Below, piece by piece: positions 1 through 9,834 of a DNA stretch of 64,000 nucleotides. Source of the DNA: UBA11346 sp038060575 (GTDB lineage: Bacteria; Planctomycetota; UBA11346); assembly GCA_964652775.1 (NCBI GenBank), contig CAZZAM010000015.1, forward strand, positions 1 through 64,000, read 5' to 3'. Position numbers and translations under genes: made by a program. How positions within the stretch are numbered: position 1 is the first letter of the stretch; each line of letters starts with the position of its first letter. Under the pieces are notes generated by a model that saw nothing but the letters and a program-made list of their open reading frames with translations, was not told the origin of the DNA and ran no database searches.

Positions 1-91
<91 letters not shown>

Positions 92-93
<2 letters not shown>

Positions 94-1582
94 ACCACAC
101 ATCGACCGATTGGCTGCAGGCGGACTGGTGTTCGACCGTGCCTATTGCGAAAGCCCGATCTGCCTGCCCTCGCGCACAACGTTGCTGACCGGCAAACGCG
201 CCAGTCATCACGGCGTCACCCTACATGGAGCCAGCATGCGCGATGGCGAGCGCACCATCGTCGAGGCCTTCGCCGAACAGGGCTATCTAACCCATGCGGT
301 TGGAAAGATTCATGTCCGTTCGCAGGTTCACAGCGGACATCCCGAGAGCATTCCTGATTGGCGGGCAGGACGCTACACCGATTGGCATGGACCATACGCC
401 GGATTCAACTCGGTTGACCTCATCCTCGGACACAGCAACGCGTTGCTTGGTCACTACGGTGCTTGGCTGACGCGCGAGCATCGTGATCGCTGTCATCTGT
501 TGTGGGAACAGCACTGGCGCAAACTGCCGCTCACCTGCGGACAAGGGGTTTACGACAACGACATCCCCGAAGACCTACATGCCACCGCGTGGTGCGCAGA
601 TCGCGCCGAAATCGCCATGCAACACGCTCGCGACACTGGGAAACCCTTCTTCCTGCACGTCGGATTCCCTGATCCGCACTGGCCGATCAATCCGCCACCA
701 CGCTGGCTTCATCGCTACGACAACACACCCATTCCACCTTCTACCCCCTTCCCTAATCCCACTGGCATGCCGAAATTATTCGGTGGTCTGGCTGCGGGAA
801 CTCTGCCACCGCATCCATACGATGGCGGCTTTCACCTGACCAAGGATCGCCGTGATGTCGAAGCTATTACTCGAGCTTACTGGGGTGCTATTTCCTTCAT
901 CGATCACCACGTTGGACGCATGCTTGCCAGCCTTGAGCATCTCGGCCTAGCCGACAACACGCTCGTCGTGTTCACCAGCGATCATGGTGAATTCATGGGC
1001 GATCATGGACTGATGACGAAGGGTGGGTTCCCGTACGAATCACTGGTCCGCGTACCGTTCCTCGTCCGCTTCCCAAGACGCCTGCCTGTTGGAGCGCGAC
1101 GAAACGGATTGCTATCGTTCCTCGACATACCGGCAACACTTGCTGGACTATGCGGCTTCGATCCGGGGCTCATGCATGATGGCGTGAATCAGGCCGACGC
1201 GTGGCGTGATGGAACATCACTCCGTCGTGACCTGGACATCACCCATTTCTCTACGCGCGGCGATGAGGGCTGGCCGGATCTCCACACGCTGATTACCGAT
1301 GATGGCTGGAAGCTCACCCATCACGCCGGTGAAAACATTGGCCAGCTCTACCACCTCCCCAGCGATCCGAATGAATCCAACAATCGTTGGGCATTAGAAC
1401 CTGCGGTGCGCGAGCGTCTGCTGCGTCAATTACTTGATCGGATCATTCAGGGCTGGAATTGCCAAGCAGCACATGACCGGATCGTCGGCGCCCACGGCGA
1501 GTATCATCGTCATGTCATGAGTCCGCAGGTCTGGGGTCCAGAGATGGATGCGATCACGAAATGCCAAGCCACCAACACATAA
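92..1582 (+). CDS. Formylglycine-dependent sulfatase, 5'-truncated by the contig end
   Basis: Arylsulfatase-type hydrolase that removes sulfate esters, probably from polysaccharides in the periplasm. The frame opens with T-P-H-I-D-R-L-A, matching the TPNIDRLA motif that normally sits about 35-45 residues into the protein, so the true start, any signal peptide and the first metal-binding Asp pair are lost to the adapter junction. The catalytic CLPSRTTLLTG motif is present, with Cys at 161-163. It is the Cys type (C-x-P-S-R), which needs conversion to formylglycine. The SDHGEFMGDHG metal/sulfate-binding stretch lies near 980. The TTG at 110 is only the first permitted start codon in the surviving frame, not the real start. 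The anaerobic maturase at 35764-37011 is a candidate activator. 496 residues are visible, ending in TAA. Confidence 0.9.
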
Positions 1583-1585
1583 ACA

Positions 1586-1617
1586 GCACAGGCCGGACTA
1601 GAAAGCCCGGCCTGTGC
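1586..1617. terminator. Bidirectional hairpin terminator between sulfatase and groES
   Basis: Perfect 11-bp inverted repeat GCACAGGCCGG / CCGGCCTGTGC with a 10-nt loop, four bases after the sulfatase stop and 30 bases after the groES stop. On the minus strand it is followed by TGTTTATGTG, a moderate T-rich tail. The plus-strand tail is weak. It probably serves both convergent genes. Confidence 0.65.
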
Positions 1618-1646
1618 TCGTTGTGGTATATTTTGCCCGACTCAGT

Positions 1647-1952
1647 TCAGGAAATAACTGCGAAGATGTCGCTCTCTTCCATTACCAAGTAATCCTCGCT
1701 GCCGAGCTTCACTTCCGTACCAGCGTACGAACTGAAGAGCACGCGGTCGCCAGCCTTGAGCTGCATGGCCTGACGTTTGCCGTCTTCCATCACCTTGCCC
1801 GGTCCGACGGCAAGAACTTTGCCTTCCTTCGGCTTGTCCTTCGCGGATTCGGGAATGATGATGCCGCCAGTGCTCTTGTCGGCTGCGTCTGAGCGCTGCA
1901 CGATGACGTGCGAACCGAGGGGCTGAAGGGCTGACTTGGGGGATGCTGACAT
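1647..1952 (-). CDS. groES: Co-chaperonin GroES
   Basis: 10-kDa chaperonin that caps GroEL. 101 residues, a few longer than usual because of an N-terminal MSASPKSA extension. Typical features are LGSHVIVQR near the N terminus, the mobile loop STGGIIIPESAKDKP (about 27-41), KVLAVGPG, AGDRVLFSSYAGTEVK and the terminal EESDIFAVI. The start is supported by AGGAG eight bases upstream. It follows dnaK by 36 bp on the same strand, so co-transcription is likely. No groEL lies beside it, so this copy is split from its partner or is one of several. Confidence 0.93.
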   Translation of the reverse strand: MSASPKSALQPLGSHVIVQRSDAADKSTGGIIIPESAKDKPKEGKVLAVGPGKVMEDGKRQAMQLKAGDRVLFSSYAGTEVKLGSEDYLVMEESDIFAVIS

Positions 1953-1988
1953 GGGGTCTCCTGCGTATGGTAAGATGGTGAGTGATGG

Positions 1989-3914
<1,926 letters not shown>

Positions 3915-3932
3915 GTGTCTGCTTTCTATCTT

Positions 3933-4298
3933 TTAGTGGAACAGGCGATTGACGACGGCGGAGAGGTTTGCGACCTCGACCGGCTTGGAGAGAAGAGCGA
4001 TCGCGCCTTCAGCGACCGCAGTACGACCGAGGGCCGCGTCCGCACGCGCACTCATCAGCAGCACCGGCAGCGGCGACTGCGCGCGAACCCAGGTCAGGAG
4101 CTGGAACCCGGTCATGTCCGGCATGTCGACGTCGGACACCAACAGGTCGAGGCGATCTTGACCGAAGGCGGTGATCGCTTGACCCCCGCTTGCGGCCGTC
4201 CGCACCGTCCAACCGAGGCCATCGAAAGCATCGCCCAACGACTCACGCACGAGGCGGTCGTCATCAGCAATGAGCACGATGTGGGAGGCAAGGTTCAT
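3933..4298 (-). CDS. Receiver-only response regulator
   Basis: Single CheY-like receiver domain of 121 residues with no output domain. The acidic pocket is D12-D13, the phospho-acceptor is D56 in SDVDMPD, the switch Ser is S83 (LLMSAR) and the conserved Lys is K105 in LSKPV. All the residues needed for phosphorylation are therefore present. It sits directly before dnaK with an 18-bp gap on the same strand, so it is probably expressed with the chaperones. No histidine kinase is in the window, so the partner is unknown. Receiver-only proteins normally act by protein-protein contact. Confidence 0.9.
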   Translation of the reverse strand: MNLASHIVLIADDDRLVRESLGDAFDGLGWTVRTAASGGQAITAFGQDRLDLLVSDVDMPDMTGFQLLTWVRAQSPLPVLLMSARADAALGRTAVAEGAIALLSKPVEVANLSAVVNRLFH

Positions 4299-4391
4299 GA
4301 CGCTGATTCCGTTTTAGCATGGACCATGCCAATTCCGGCTGGGCCGCTATGGCATAAACCGCTCAAAATCAGCACGTTATGAACGGACATG

Positions 4392-4435
4392 CCTGACCCG
4401 TGAAGCAGCTTTGAGTCAAAACGACACGGGCCAGG
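4392..4435. terminator. Imperfect hairpin downstream of htpG
   Basis: CCTGACCCGTG (4392-4402) pairs with CACGGGCCAGG (4425-4435), with one mismatch and a 22-nt loop. It lies just after the htpG stop in the 143-bp gap before the response regulator gene. There is no clear T tract, so it may be a Rho-type or attenuating hairpin. Confidence 0.35.
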
Positions 4436-4441
4436 CCGTGA

Positions 4442-6355
4442 TTAGGCGGCGCCGGCGGCTCGCTGGAGCAACACCTGCATGCGTTTCGCGGCTGCCGCTC
4501 CATCAGGAACCTTCGCCCCCGAAGCCAACAACGCCTGATCACGCAGTGAGTGCAACCAATCTGCGACCTCACCTCGACGACTTTCGTCACCATGCAATTC
4601 AGCCAACCGTGCGACCAACGGATGCGCGGGATTCAGCTCAAGCACCTGCTTGCTGGGTGGCGGTGCCTGACCCATGCGCCGCATCATCTCTTCAAGCTGC
4701 GCCGACACCGCATGATCGTCACCGACCAGACAACACGGACTGTCAGCGAGTCGCGCCGTCAGACGCACACTGCTGACATCCGCGGCCAGCGTGTCCTTCG
4801 CGAAAACAAGGAACGCGTCCAGTTCCTTCGTCTTCGCTTCGAGCTGCGTCTTTTCATTGCCATCAGCGAGATCGGCTGCGCCCTTCGCTATATCAACCAG
4901 CTTGCGGCCATCGAATTCAGTCAGGTGCTGGACAACAAATTCATCGACTGGCTCAGCAAGGAACAGCACTTCGCGACCGCGCTTGATGAATCCTTCGATT
5001 GCTGGATTCGCGCGCGCGGCCGCCAAGTTGGGAGCCAACACGTAGTAGATCGACTTTTGTGCATCGCCAGCGCGACGGATGTAATCTTCAAGTCCGGTTG
5101 TTGCCGATCGCGCGGCTTCGCCTTCAGCCGGCGCAGCCGAAGTCCAGGTCGAACGCCAGCGCACCAGCTTGGCGATGCGTTCCTGATTCTCGTGATCAGT
5201 GATGACTCCTTCACGGATCACTGCGCCAAACGATGCGTCCACCTTGGACCACGCGGCCCGGTCATTTTCATCGCCGGAACTGGCGAGCTTCTGGAGGTGA
5301 TCAATCAATCGCTTCACGACCTGCTTGCGGATCTTCTTCACCGTGTCGCCGCCTTGCAACAACTCGCGACTGACGTTGAGCGGCAGATCGTCAGAATCGA
5401 TCACGCCGCGGACAAAACGCAGCCATTCAGGCAACAGATCCTTGCAGTCGTCCATGATAAAGACGCGGCGCACATAGAGCGAAACTCCTTTGCGATCCTG
5501 TTGGAATAGATCGTACGGACGCTCGGACGGAACATACAGCAACGCAGTGAATGAGAGCGTACCTTCAACGGTGGCGTGCAGACGCGTCGCTGGCTCGTCC
5601 CACAAACGGCAAGCTGAGCGATAAAATTTGGTGTGGTCCTCGTCGCTGATCGCATCCTTCGCCTTGGTCCACAACGGCTGGCCGCTGTTCACTTGCTCAA
5701 AGTCGCTGGTCGGCTTGCCGTCCTTCTCAGCGAGCATGCGCACCGGATAGGGAACGTAGTCGCTCCAGGTTTTGATCAGTTGGCGCAGTTTCCAACTATC
5801 GATGAACTCGGTCGCGTCGTCTTTGAGATGCAGCGTGACGGTCGTGCCACGAATGGCGCGGGTCAGTTTTTCGGTAGCGAACGTGCCGTCGCCGGTGCTC
5901 TCCCAACGTACGCCATCATCAGCGGTCGCGCGGGCGGAACGACTCTCGACCACGACGCGATCGCAGACCATGAACGCCGAATAGAAACCGACGCCGAATT
6001 GGCCGATCAGTTGGGCATCCTTCTTTTGCCCATCGCCAAGCGCCTGCAGGAACGCCTTGGTGCCGCTCTTCGCGATCGTACCAAGGTGCTCGACTGCCTC
6101 GGCTTCGGTCAGGCCGATGCCGTTGTCGGTGATCGTGATCGTCTTCGCCTCTTTGTCTGCGGCCACGTCGATACGCAGATCGCTGTCGCCAGCGGTCAAC
6201 TTGGGCTCGGTCAACGCCGCAAAACGTAGCTTGTCACAGGCATCGGATGAGTTGGAAATCAACTCGCGCAGGAAAATCTCGCGCTGCGAATACAGGCTGT
6301 GGATCATCAAATGCAGGAGTTGCTGGACTTCGGTTTGGAAAACGTGCTGGGTCAT
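4442..6355 (-). CDS. htpG: Chaperone HtpG (Hsp90)
   Basis: Cytosolic Hsp90 ATPase, 637 residues and full length. The GHKL ATP site is clear: FLRELISNSSDACDKLRF (28-45), ITDNGIGLT and the lid QLIGQFGVGFYSAFMV. The middle domain carries the PSERPYDLF and LYVRRVFIMDDCKDLLPEWLRFVRGVIDSDDLPLN segments, the latter with the catalytic Arg loop. The C terminus is the short dimerisation domain. It begins the minus-strand chaperone block that continues with a receiver protein, dnaK and groES after a 143-bp gap. The start codon sits next to a repeat-rich divergent intergenic region. Confidence 0.97.
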   Translation of the reverse strand: MTQHVFQTEVQQLLHLMIHSLYSQREIFLRELISNSSDACDKLRFAALTEPKLTAGDSDLRIDVAADKEAKTITITDNGIGLTEAEAVEHLGTIAKSGTKAFLQALGDGQKKDAQLIGQFGVGFYSAFMVCDRVVVESRSARATADDGVRWESTGDGTFATEKLTRAIRGTTVTLHLKDDATEFIDSWKLRQLIKTWSDYVPYPVRMLAEKDGKPTSDFEQVNSGQPLWTKAKDAISDEDHTKFYRSACRLWDEPATRLHATVEGTLSFTALLYVPSERPYDLFQQDRKGVSLYVRRVFIMDDCKDLLPEWLRFVRGVIDSDDLPLNVSRELLQGGDTVKKIRKQVVKRLIDHLQKLASSGDENDRAAWSKVDASFGAVIREGVITDHENQERIAKLVRWRSTWTSAAPAEGEAARSATTGLEDYIRRAGDAQKSIYYVLAPNLAAARANPAIEGFIKRGREVLFLAEPVDEFVVQHLTEFDGRKLVDIAKGAADLADGNEKTQLEAKTKELDAFLVFAKDTLAADVSSVRLTARLADSPCCLVGDDHAVSAQLEEMMRRMGQAPPPSKQVLELNPAHPLVARLAELHGDESRRGEVADWLHSLRDQALLASGAKVPDGAAAAKRMQVLLQRAAGAA

Positions 6356-6423
6356 GGTCGTGTCGTTTCGACGGAGGTGCGCTCTCTAGATGCAAACCCC
6401 GTGCCACTAGGAGTTTTGCTGTG

Positions 6424-6615
6424 GGGCTCTGCCCAATGCTATTAAGCTAACAATTGCAGTCCGCAGATGCCTATCCTTTCGAGTTTTTATCCACAGATTT
6501 CGCAGACTGCACAGATTTCGAGGTTCGCGTTCTTGACCACTTCGCTCCTGCAAAATCTGCGTAATCGTCGTAATCTGTGGATAACTCCGCTCGAATTAGC
6601 TTAATAGCATTGGGC
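6424..6615. repeat. MITE-like segment bounded by a 20-bp perfect inverted repeat, with nested CCACAGATT words
   Basis: GCCCAATGCTATTAAGCTAA at 6431-6450 is the exact reverse complement of 6596-6615, and both ends carry a GGGCTCTGCCC mini-hairpin beyond it. Inside, 6487-6521 and 6546-6584 form a second inverted pair built of the words TTATCCACAGATT, GCAGA and CACAGATTT. TTATCCACA (6487-6495) and its complement TGTGGATAA (6576-6584) equal the DnaA-box consensus, but the surrounding word structure suggests a dispersed repeat rather than an origin. The segment lies in the 510-bp gap (6356-6865) between divergent htpG and nadD, and its right end abuts repeat copy A. No gene is visible inside. Confidence 0.7.
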
Positions 6616-6810
6616 TCTGCCCCGTTCCGGCTCGCCTTCGCCCGCGCTACACGGCACGCAGGCCTTTGGCCTGCTACCGCCTATGGCGGTACCGCTCCGC
6701 CCCCCGCGCGCTTTGTCGAGACTCGATTTCGTCCGCTCTGCTCCCGAAATCGTGCGGCCTGGGCTTCGCCCATTATGGGCCGCACCGTCTCTCGGCGCTC
6801 GTGTTGCTCC
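6612..6810 (+). repeat. Dispersed multi-hairpin repeat, copy A
   Basis: About 200 bp of consecutive hairpins homologous to copies at 24431, 38682 and 42003. The order is GGGCTCTGCCCC hairpin; GTTCCGGCTCGCCTTCGC; GCAGGCCTTTGGCCTGC hairpin; TACCGCCTATGGCGGTA hairpin; CGATTTCG...CGAAATCG stem; then GTGCGGCC / GGCCGCAC closing around a GGGCTTCGCCC tetraloop hairpin; and GGCGCTCGTGT at the end. Shared blocks with copy D are nearly identical. This copy is not behind a stop codon in its own orientation. It lies between two divergent genes and was the source of a spurious N-terminal extension of nadD. Confidence 0.85.
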
Positions 6811-6865
6811 GATACACCTGCTCGACATGCGGGCTCGCAGCTCGAAGCTCTCGGCTCGTAGCTAC

Positions 6866-7396
6866 ATGCCCACAATCGCTCTCTTCGGTGGCAGCTTTGA
6901 TCCGCCACACCTCGGCCATGTCTATGCCGCAGTGCATGCACGGCTGGTTGCCGGTGCGGACGAAGTCTGGGTCCTACCCGTGGCTAAGCACCCTTACGCC
7001 AAGCCGATCAGTTCTTGGGACCAACGCTGGCGGCTTTGCCAGCTCGCCTTCGCCGATCTACCATTTGTCGAAGTGCGCAACGACGAAGTGCGTTCTACTG
7101 GCTTCACCATTGATCTCGTCGAACTGCTGGCCAGCGAGTATCCAGAGAACACGTGGCTGCTGCTCGGTGGCACCGACACCGCGAAGGATCTGCCGAACTG
7201 GAAACGCGGCGCTGAATTGGCCAAGATGCTCCGCATCCACGCCGTGCCTCGCGGTGGACTCGACGATCATCCCGGCGCACTGCCCGCGATCTCGTCCTCG
7301 ATGATTCGCGCACGACTCGCTGCTGGCGAGTCGGTCGATGGACTGCTGCCCCATGCCGTCGCCGAGTCGATCCAGGCCAACGGTTGGTATCGATGA
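6866..7396 (+). CDS. nadD: Nicotinate-nucleotide adenylyltransferase
   Basis: Transfers AMP to nicotinate mononucleotide in NAD biosynthesis. 176 residues from the ATG at 6866. The nucleotidyltransferase signature GGSFDPPHLGHV follows immediately after the start (8-19). VLPVAKHPYAKP and LLGGTDTAKDLPNWK match the family, and the C-terminal SSSMIRARL is the ISSTxIR motif. The frame is open further upstream to 6683, but that part lies in repeat copy A, so the inner start is preferred. It overlaps the next gene by ATGA, indicating coupling. Confidence 0.93.
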   Translation: MPTIALFGGSFDPPHLGHVYAAVHARLVAGADEVWVLPVAKHPYAKPISSWDQRWRLCQLAFADLPFVEVRNDEVRSTGFTIDLVELLASEYPENTWLLLGGTDTAKDLPNWKRGAELAKMLRIHAVPRGGLDDHPGALPAISSSMIRARLAAGESVDGLLPHAVAESIQANGWYR

Positions 7397-7791
7397 AAAC
7401 GCTCATCCTGCTCGCCGGAATCGGTCAACTCGCGCTTGCCATCGGCAGTCTTGCATTGCCGCGCATGCTGAATTGGCATGACGACACCGCGAAGCTCCGC
7501 CCACTGACGCGGCAGGTGTTCTGGACCTACGCCGCCTACATTTGGGCTACCAACGTCTGCTTCGGACTGCTGTCGATATTGGCACCCGACTGCCTGCTTG
7601 ATGGCACTCCGCTGGCACGGGCGGTCTCAGGATTTATTGCCGTCTACTGGGGAGCTCGCGTGCTCATCCAGTTCTTCTACTTCGATCGCTCCGCGACACC
7701 TGCTGGCATTTTCTATAAGGTCGCCGAGATCGCACTGGTCAGCCTCTTCTTGTTCCTGACCGCCGTATATAGCTACGTGATGGTTTCCTGA
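7393..7791 (+). CDS. Small polytopic membrane protein of unknown function
   Basis: 132-residue hydrophobic protein with about four membrane segments (roughly 2-20, 42-62, 75-93 and 108-130). The start is placed at 7393, where ATGA overlaps the nadD stop. An ATG three codons earlier lacks that arrangement. I do not recognise a named family. It is followed six bases later by an MBOAT-type acyltransferase and a DCC-family protein, so it probably belongs to a membrane-lipid or wax-ester related cluster. That role is inferred only from position. Confidence 0.7.
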   Translation: MKTLILLAGIGQLALAIGSLALPRMLNWHDDTAKLRPLTRQVFWTYAAYIWATNVCFGLLSILAPDCLLDGTPLARAVSGFIAVYWGARVLIQFFYFDRSATPAGIFYKVAEIALVSLFLFLTAVYSYVMVS

Positions 7792-7797
7792 TCCGTC

Positions 7798-8778
7798 GTG
7801 CCTGCGTATCTCCCATCTGGCATGTGGTTCATATCCATCTTTGCGGTGATTCTCATAGTTATGTTGGTTAGCGGTTACACGATGATGCGCTGGTGCCGGC
7901 TGCCCATCGCGCGTTTTCTGACGTGGACGACACTGATTCTCGGGACATATGGCATCGACACCCTGGCACACAGCGAGCCAGCAGGCATACGCATGATCGT
8001 CTTAATTATTTTCGCACTTATCGGCATGAAAGTTATCGTGACCATCGAAGAACGAGCTCGCGGCATGCCTCCTCTGACTTATGCGGCTTGGCTCTGCTTC
8101 ACCATGACTTGGCTCGGCATGAAACCGCGTCTGTTTGTCGCGGCAGGAAGCAGCCGATTGTCAGAGGCACACGAGCTGATTCGTCTCGGGATCGTGCACA
8201 TGATCCTCGGCGCGATCCTCATCACTATAGCGTGGGTCACCTGGAACAGCACTCAATCACGATGGATCGCAACCTTTTTTCTCCTCCCGGGATTGAGTCT
8301 GCTTGTCCATTTCGGGATCTGCAATTTGCTCGCTGGCGCTTGGCGTTTACGCGGCATTGCTTGTGAAGCCTTATTCCGCGCGCCCCTGCGATCGCAAAAT
8401 CTCAGCGAATTTTGGGCTCGACGCTGGAATTTGGCATTCTCTGAAATGACGGCAATTGCAGTGTATCGTCCGCTCGCTGAACGCCTTGGACGTGGCTGCG
8501 CATTGATGGCCGGATTTGCTTTATCCGGAATTTTACACGAGATCGCCATCAGTTTGCCAGTACGCGCAGGATTTGGACTACCGTTGTTGTACTTCATCCT
8601 CCACGGCACACTGGTCCTTTTCGAGCGAGCCCTTGAGCGAGCTGGTCATCCTCTGTCAGGCTGGGGTGGACGAATCTGGACCATGTTCTGGCTCGTGGCG
8701 CCGTTGCCGATCCTCTTCCACCAACCATTTTTGGCTGGAGTGATTTGGCCACTCATCGACATCCCACCTCGCAACTAG
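7798..8778 (+). CDS. MBOAT family (wax-synthase-like) acyltransferase
   Basis: Integral membrane O-acyltransferase-like protein of 326 residues with about eight hydrophobic segments. The family fingerprints are SEFWARRWN (about 201-209) and SGILHEIAISLP with the putative catalytic His (about 240). These match the wax-synthase / plant sterol-acyltransferase-like branch, which esterifies an alcohol with an acyl donor. The GTG at 7798 is the first start, and a later ATG (MWFISIF) is possible. The gene sits between a small membrane protein and a DCC-family gene, all with short gaps. The substrate cannot be read from the sequence. Confidence 0.75.
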   Translation: MPAYLPSGMWFISIFAVILIVMLVSGYTMMRWCRLPIARFLTWTTLILGTYGIDTLAHSEPAGIRMIVLIIFALIGMKVIVTIEERARGMPPLTYAAWLCFTMTWLGMKPRLFVAAGSSRLSEAHELIRLGIVHMILGAILITIAWVTWNSTQSRWIATFFLLPGLSLLVHFGICNLLAGAWRLRGIACEALFRAPLRSQNLSEFWARRWNLAFSEMTAIAVYRPLAERLGRGCALMAGFALSGILHEIAISLPVRAGFGLPLLYFILHGTLVLFERALERAGHPLSGWGGRIWTMFWLVAPLPILFHQPFLAGVIWPLIDIPPRN

Positions 8779-8784
8779 CGAATC

Positions 8785-9195
8785 ATGACTGATCTCCTCC
8801 TTTACGATGGCGTGTGCGGAATCTGCAATCGATTGACCCAGTTCATCCTGGCGCGTGACAACACTGATCGATTCCGCTTCGCGTCACTCCAAGGAGAACT
8901 GGCGCGAGACATTCTGCCTCGCTACGGCCGCAACGCAGACGACATGGATACCGTCTATGTGGTTGTCGACTATGGCATGAGCTCACAACGCGTCCTGTGG
9001 AAAGGACGCGCCATCCTTCATGTTCTGAGATCTCTGGGCGGCGTCTGGAAATTATCCGTGTGTTTCGGCATTCTTCCCACGGTCTTACTCGACATGATTT
9101 ACAGCTTTGTCGCTCGGCGGCGCTATCGCTGGTTCGGCCGCCACGAAACCTGTCCCATTCCGCCGGCGTCTCAGCGCGCGAAATTTCTGGGCTGA
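8785..9195 (+). CDS. DCC-family (DUF393) thioredoxin-like protein
   Basis: 136-residue protein opening with LLLYDGVCGICNRL, the D-x-V-C-x-x-C signature that gives the DCC family its name and implies a thiol-disulfide active site (Cys11 and Cys14). The rest (FASLQGE, RAILHVLRSLGGVWKL, and a hydrophobic stretch before RYRWFGRHETCPIPP) follows the family. It is the last gene of the nadD / membrane protein / MBOAT run, seven bases after the MBOAT stop, and is convergent with the flavin reductase gene. The biological substrate of the family is not established. Confidence 0.85.
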   Translation: MTDLLLYDGVCGICNRLTQFILARDNTDRFRFASLQGELARDILPRYGRNADDMDTVYVVVDYGMSSQRVLWKGRAILHVLRSLGGVWKLSVCFGILPTVLLDMIYSFVARRRYRWFGRHETCPIPPASQRAKFLG

Positions 9196-9200
9196 GATCA

Positions 9201-9707
9201 TCACCCCGCCAGTTCACCTGCCAAACGTCGGATGCGCTCGCGGATTTCCGGCGCGACAGTGCCATCAACTTTTACCTGGTCACCAATCGCATAGACGAAG
9301 CGCGGCAAGATGCGGCAGCGAAAGTCAGCCATCAGCGCGTTGGCAAAGCCAAGAACGGCCATGTAGCTCGAAGATCCTCCAGCCGAGCACAGAAACCCAA
9401 CCGTCTTTCCTTCCCACGCTGTACCGGTGAGTTCGATCAAATTCTTCGCCGCTGCGTTAACCCAGTAATTATAGATCGGGCAAGCAACCACGATCGTTTG
9501 TGCCGTTGAGATGTTCGTGGTGACGGTAACGACCGCAGGGTGCTGGTAGGCAGCGCCGCCATCACACATCGGCAAGGGAGTTTCCTGCAAATCAAGCCAA
9601 GTAGGATCCTGACCAAGACTCCGCAGATCATCGACCGTAGCACGCCCCATCGCGCGACTCCGACTTGCGGGATTGAGTGACGTGCTGACGACAAGGATAT
9701 TGGCCAT
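9201..9707 (-). CDS. NADPH-dependent FMN reductase (flavodoxin-like)
   Basis: 168-residue flavodoxin-fold oxidoreductase. ILVVSTSLNPASRSR (4-18) is the FMN phosphate-binding loop, VVACPIYNYWVNAAAKNLIE (about 75-94) is the second FMN contact region, and FLCSAGGSSSY is the third. The ATG at 9707 is chosen because the conserved beta strand starts there. The 14 upstream residues in frame look spurious. It probably reduces quinones or flavins with NAD(P)H. The nearest upstream gene on its strand starts more than 1.8 kb away, so it is likely monocistronic. Confidence 0.85.
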   Translation of the reverse strand: MANILVVSTSLNPASRSRAMGRATVDDLRSLGQDPTWLDLQETPLPMCDGGAAYQHPAVVTVTTNISTAQTIVVACPIYNYWVNAAAKNLIELTGTAWEGKTVGFLCSAGGSSSYMAVLGFANALMADFRCRILPRFVYAIGDQVKVDGTVAPEIRERIRRLAGELAG

Positions 9708-9834
9708 GGGCGATTTCCTCGGCAGCATCTTAGTCCGAGTCGACGCCAAATAACAACCACGCCGTGCTGGAATTCTGGTCAGTCCTGCCCGAATTCTGGA
9801 AACGCAAGCGCGCTAGGGCGCTGTCACTCAGGCT

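Noticed and set aside
6487..6584. Two DnaA-box-like sequences as a replication origin
   Set aside because: They lie inside an inverted word repeat (CCACAGATT, GCAGATT) with no AT-rich unwinding region and no dnaA/dnaN neighbour. The match is explained by the repeat vocabulary.
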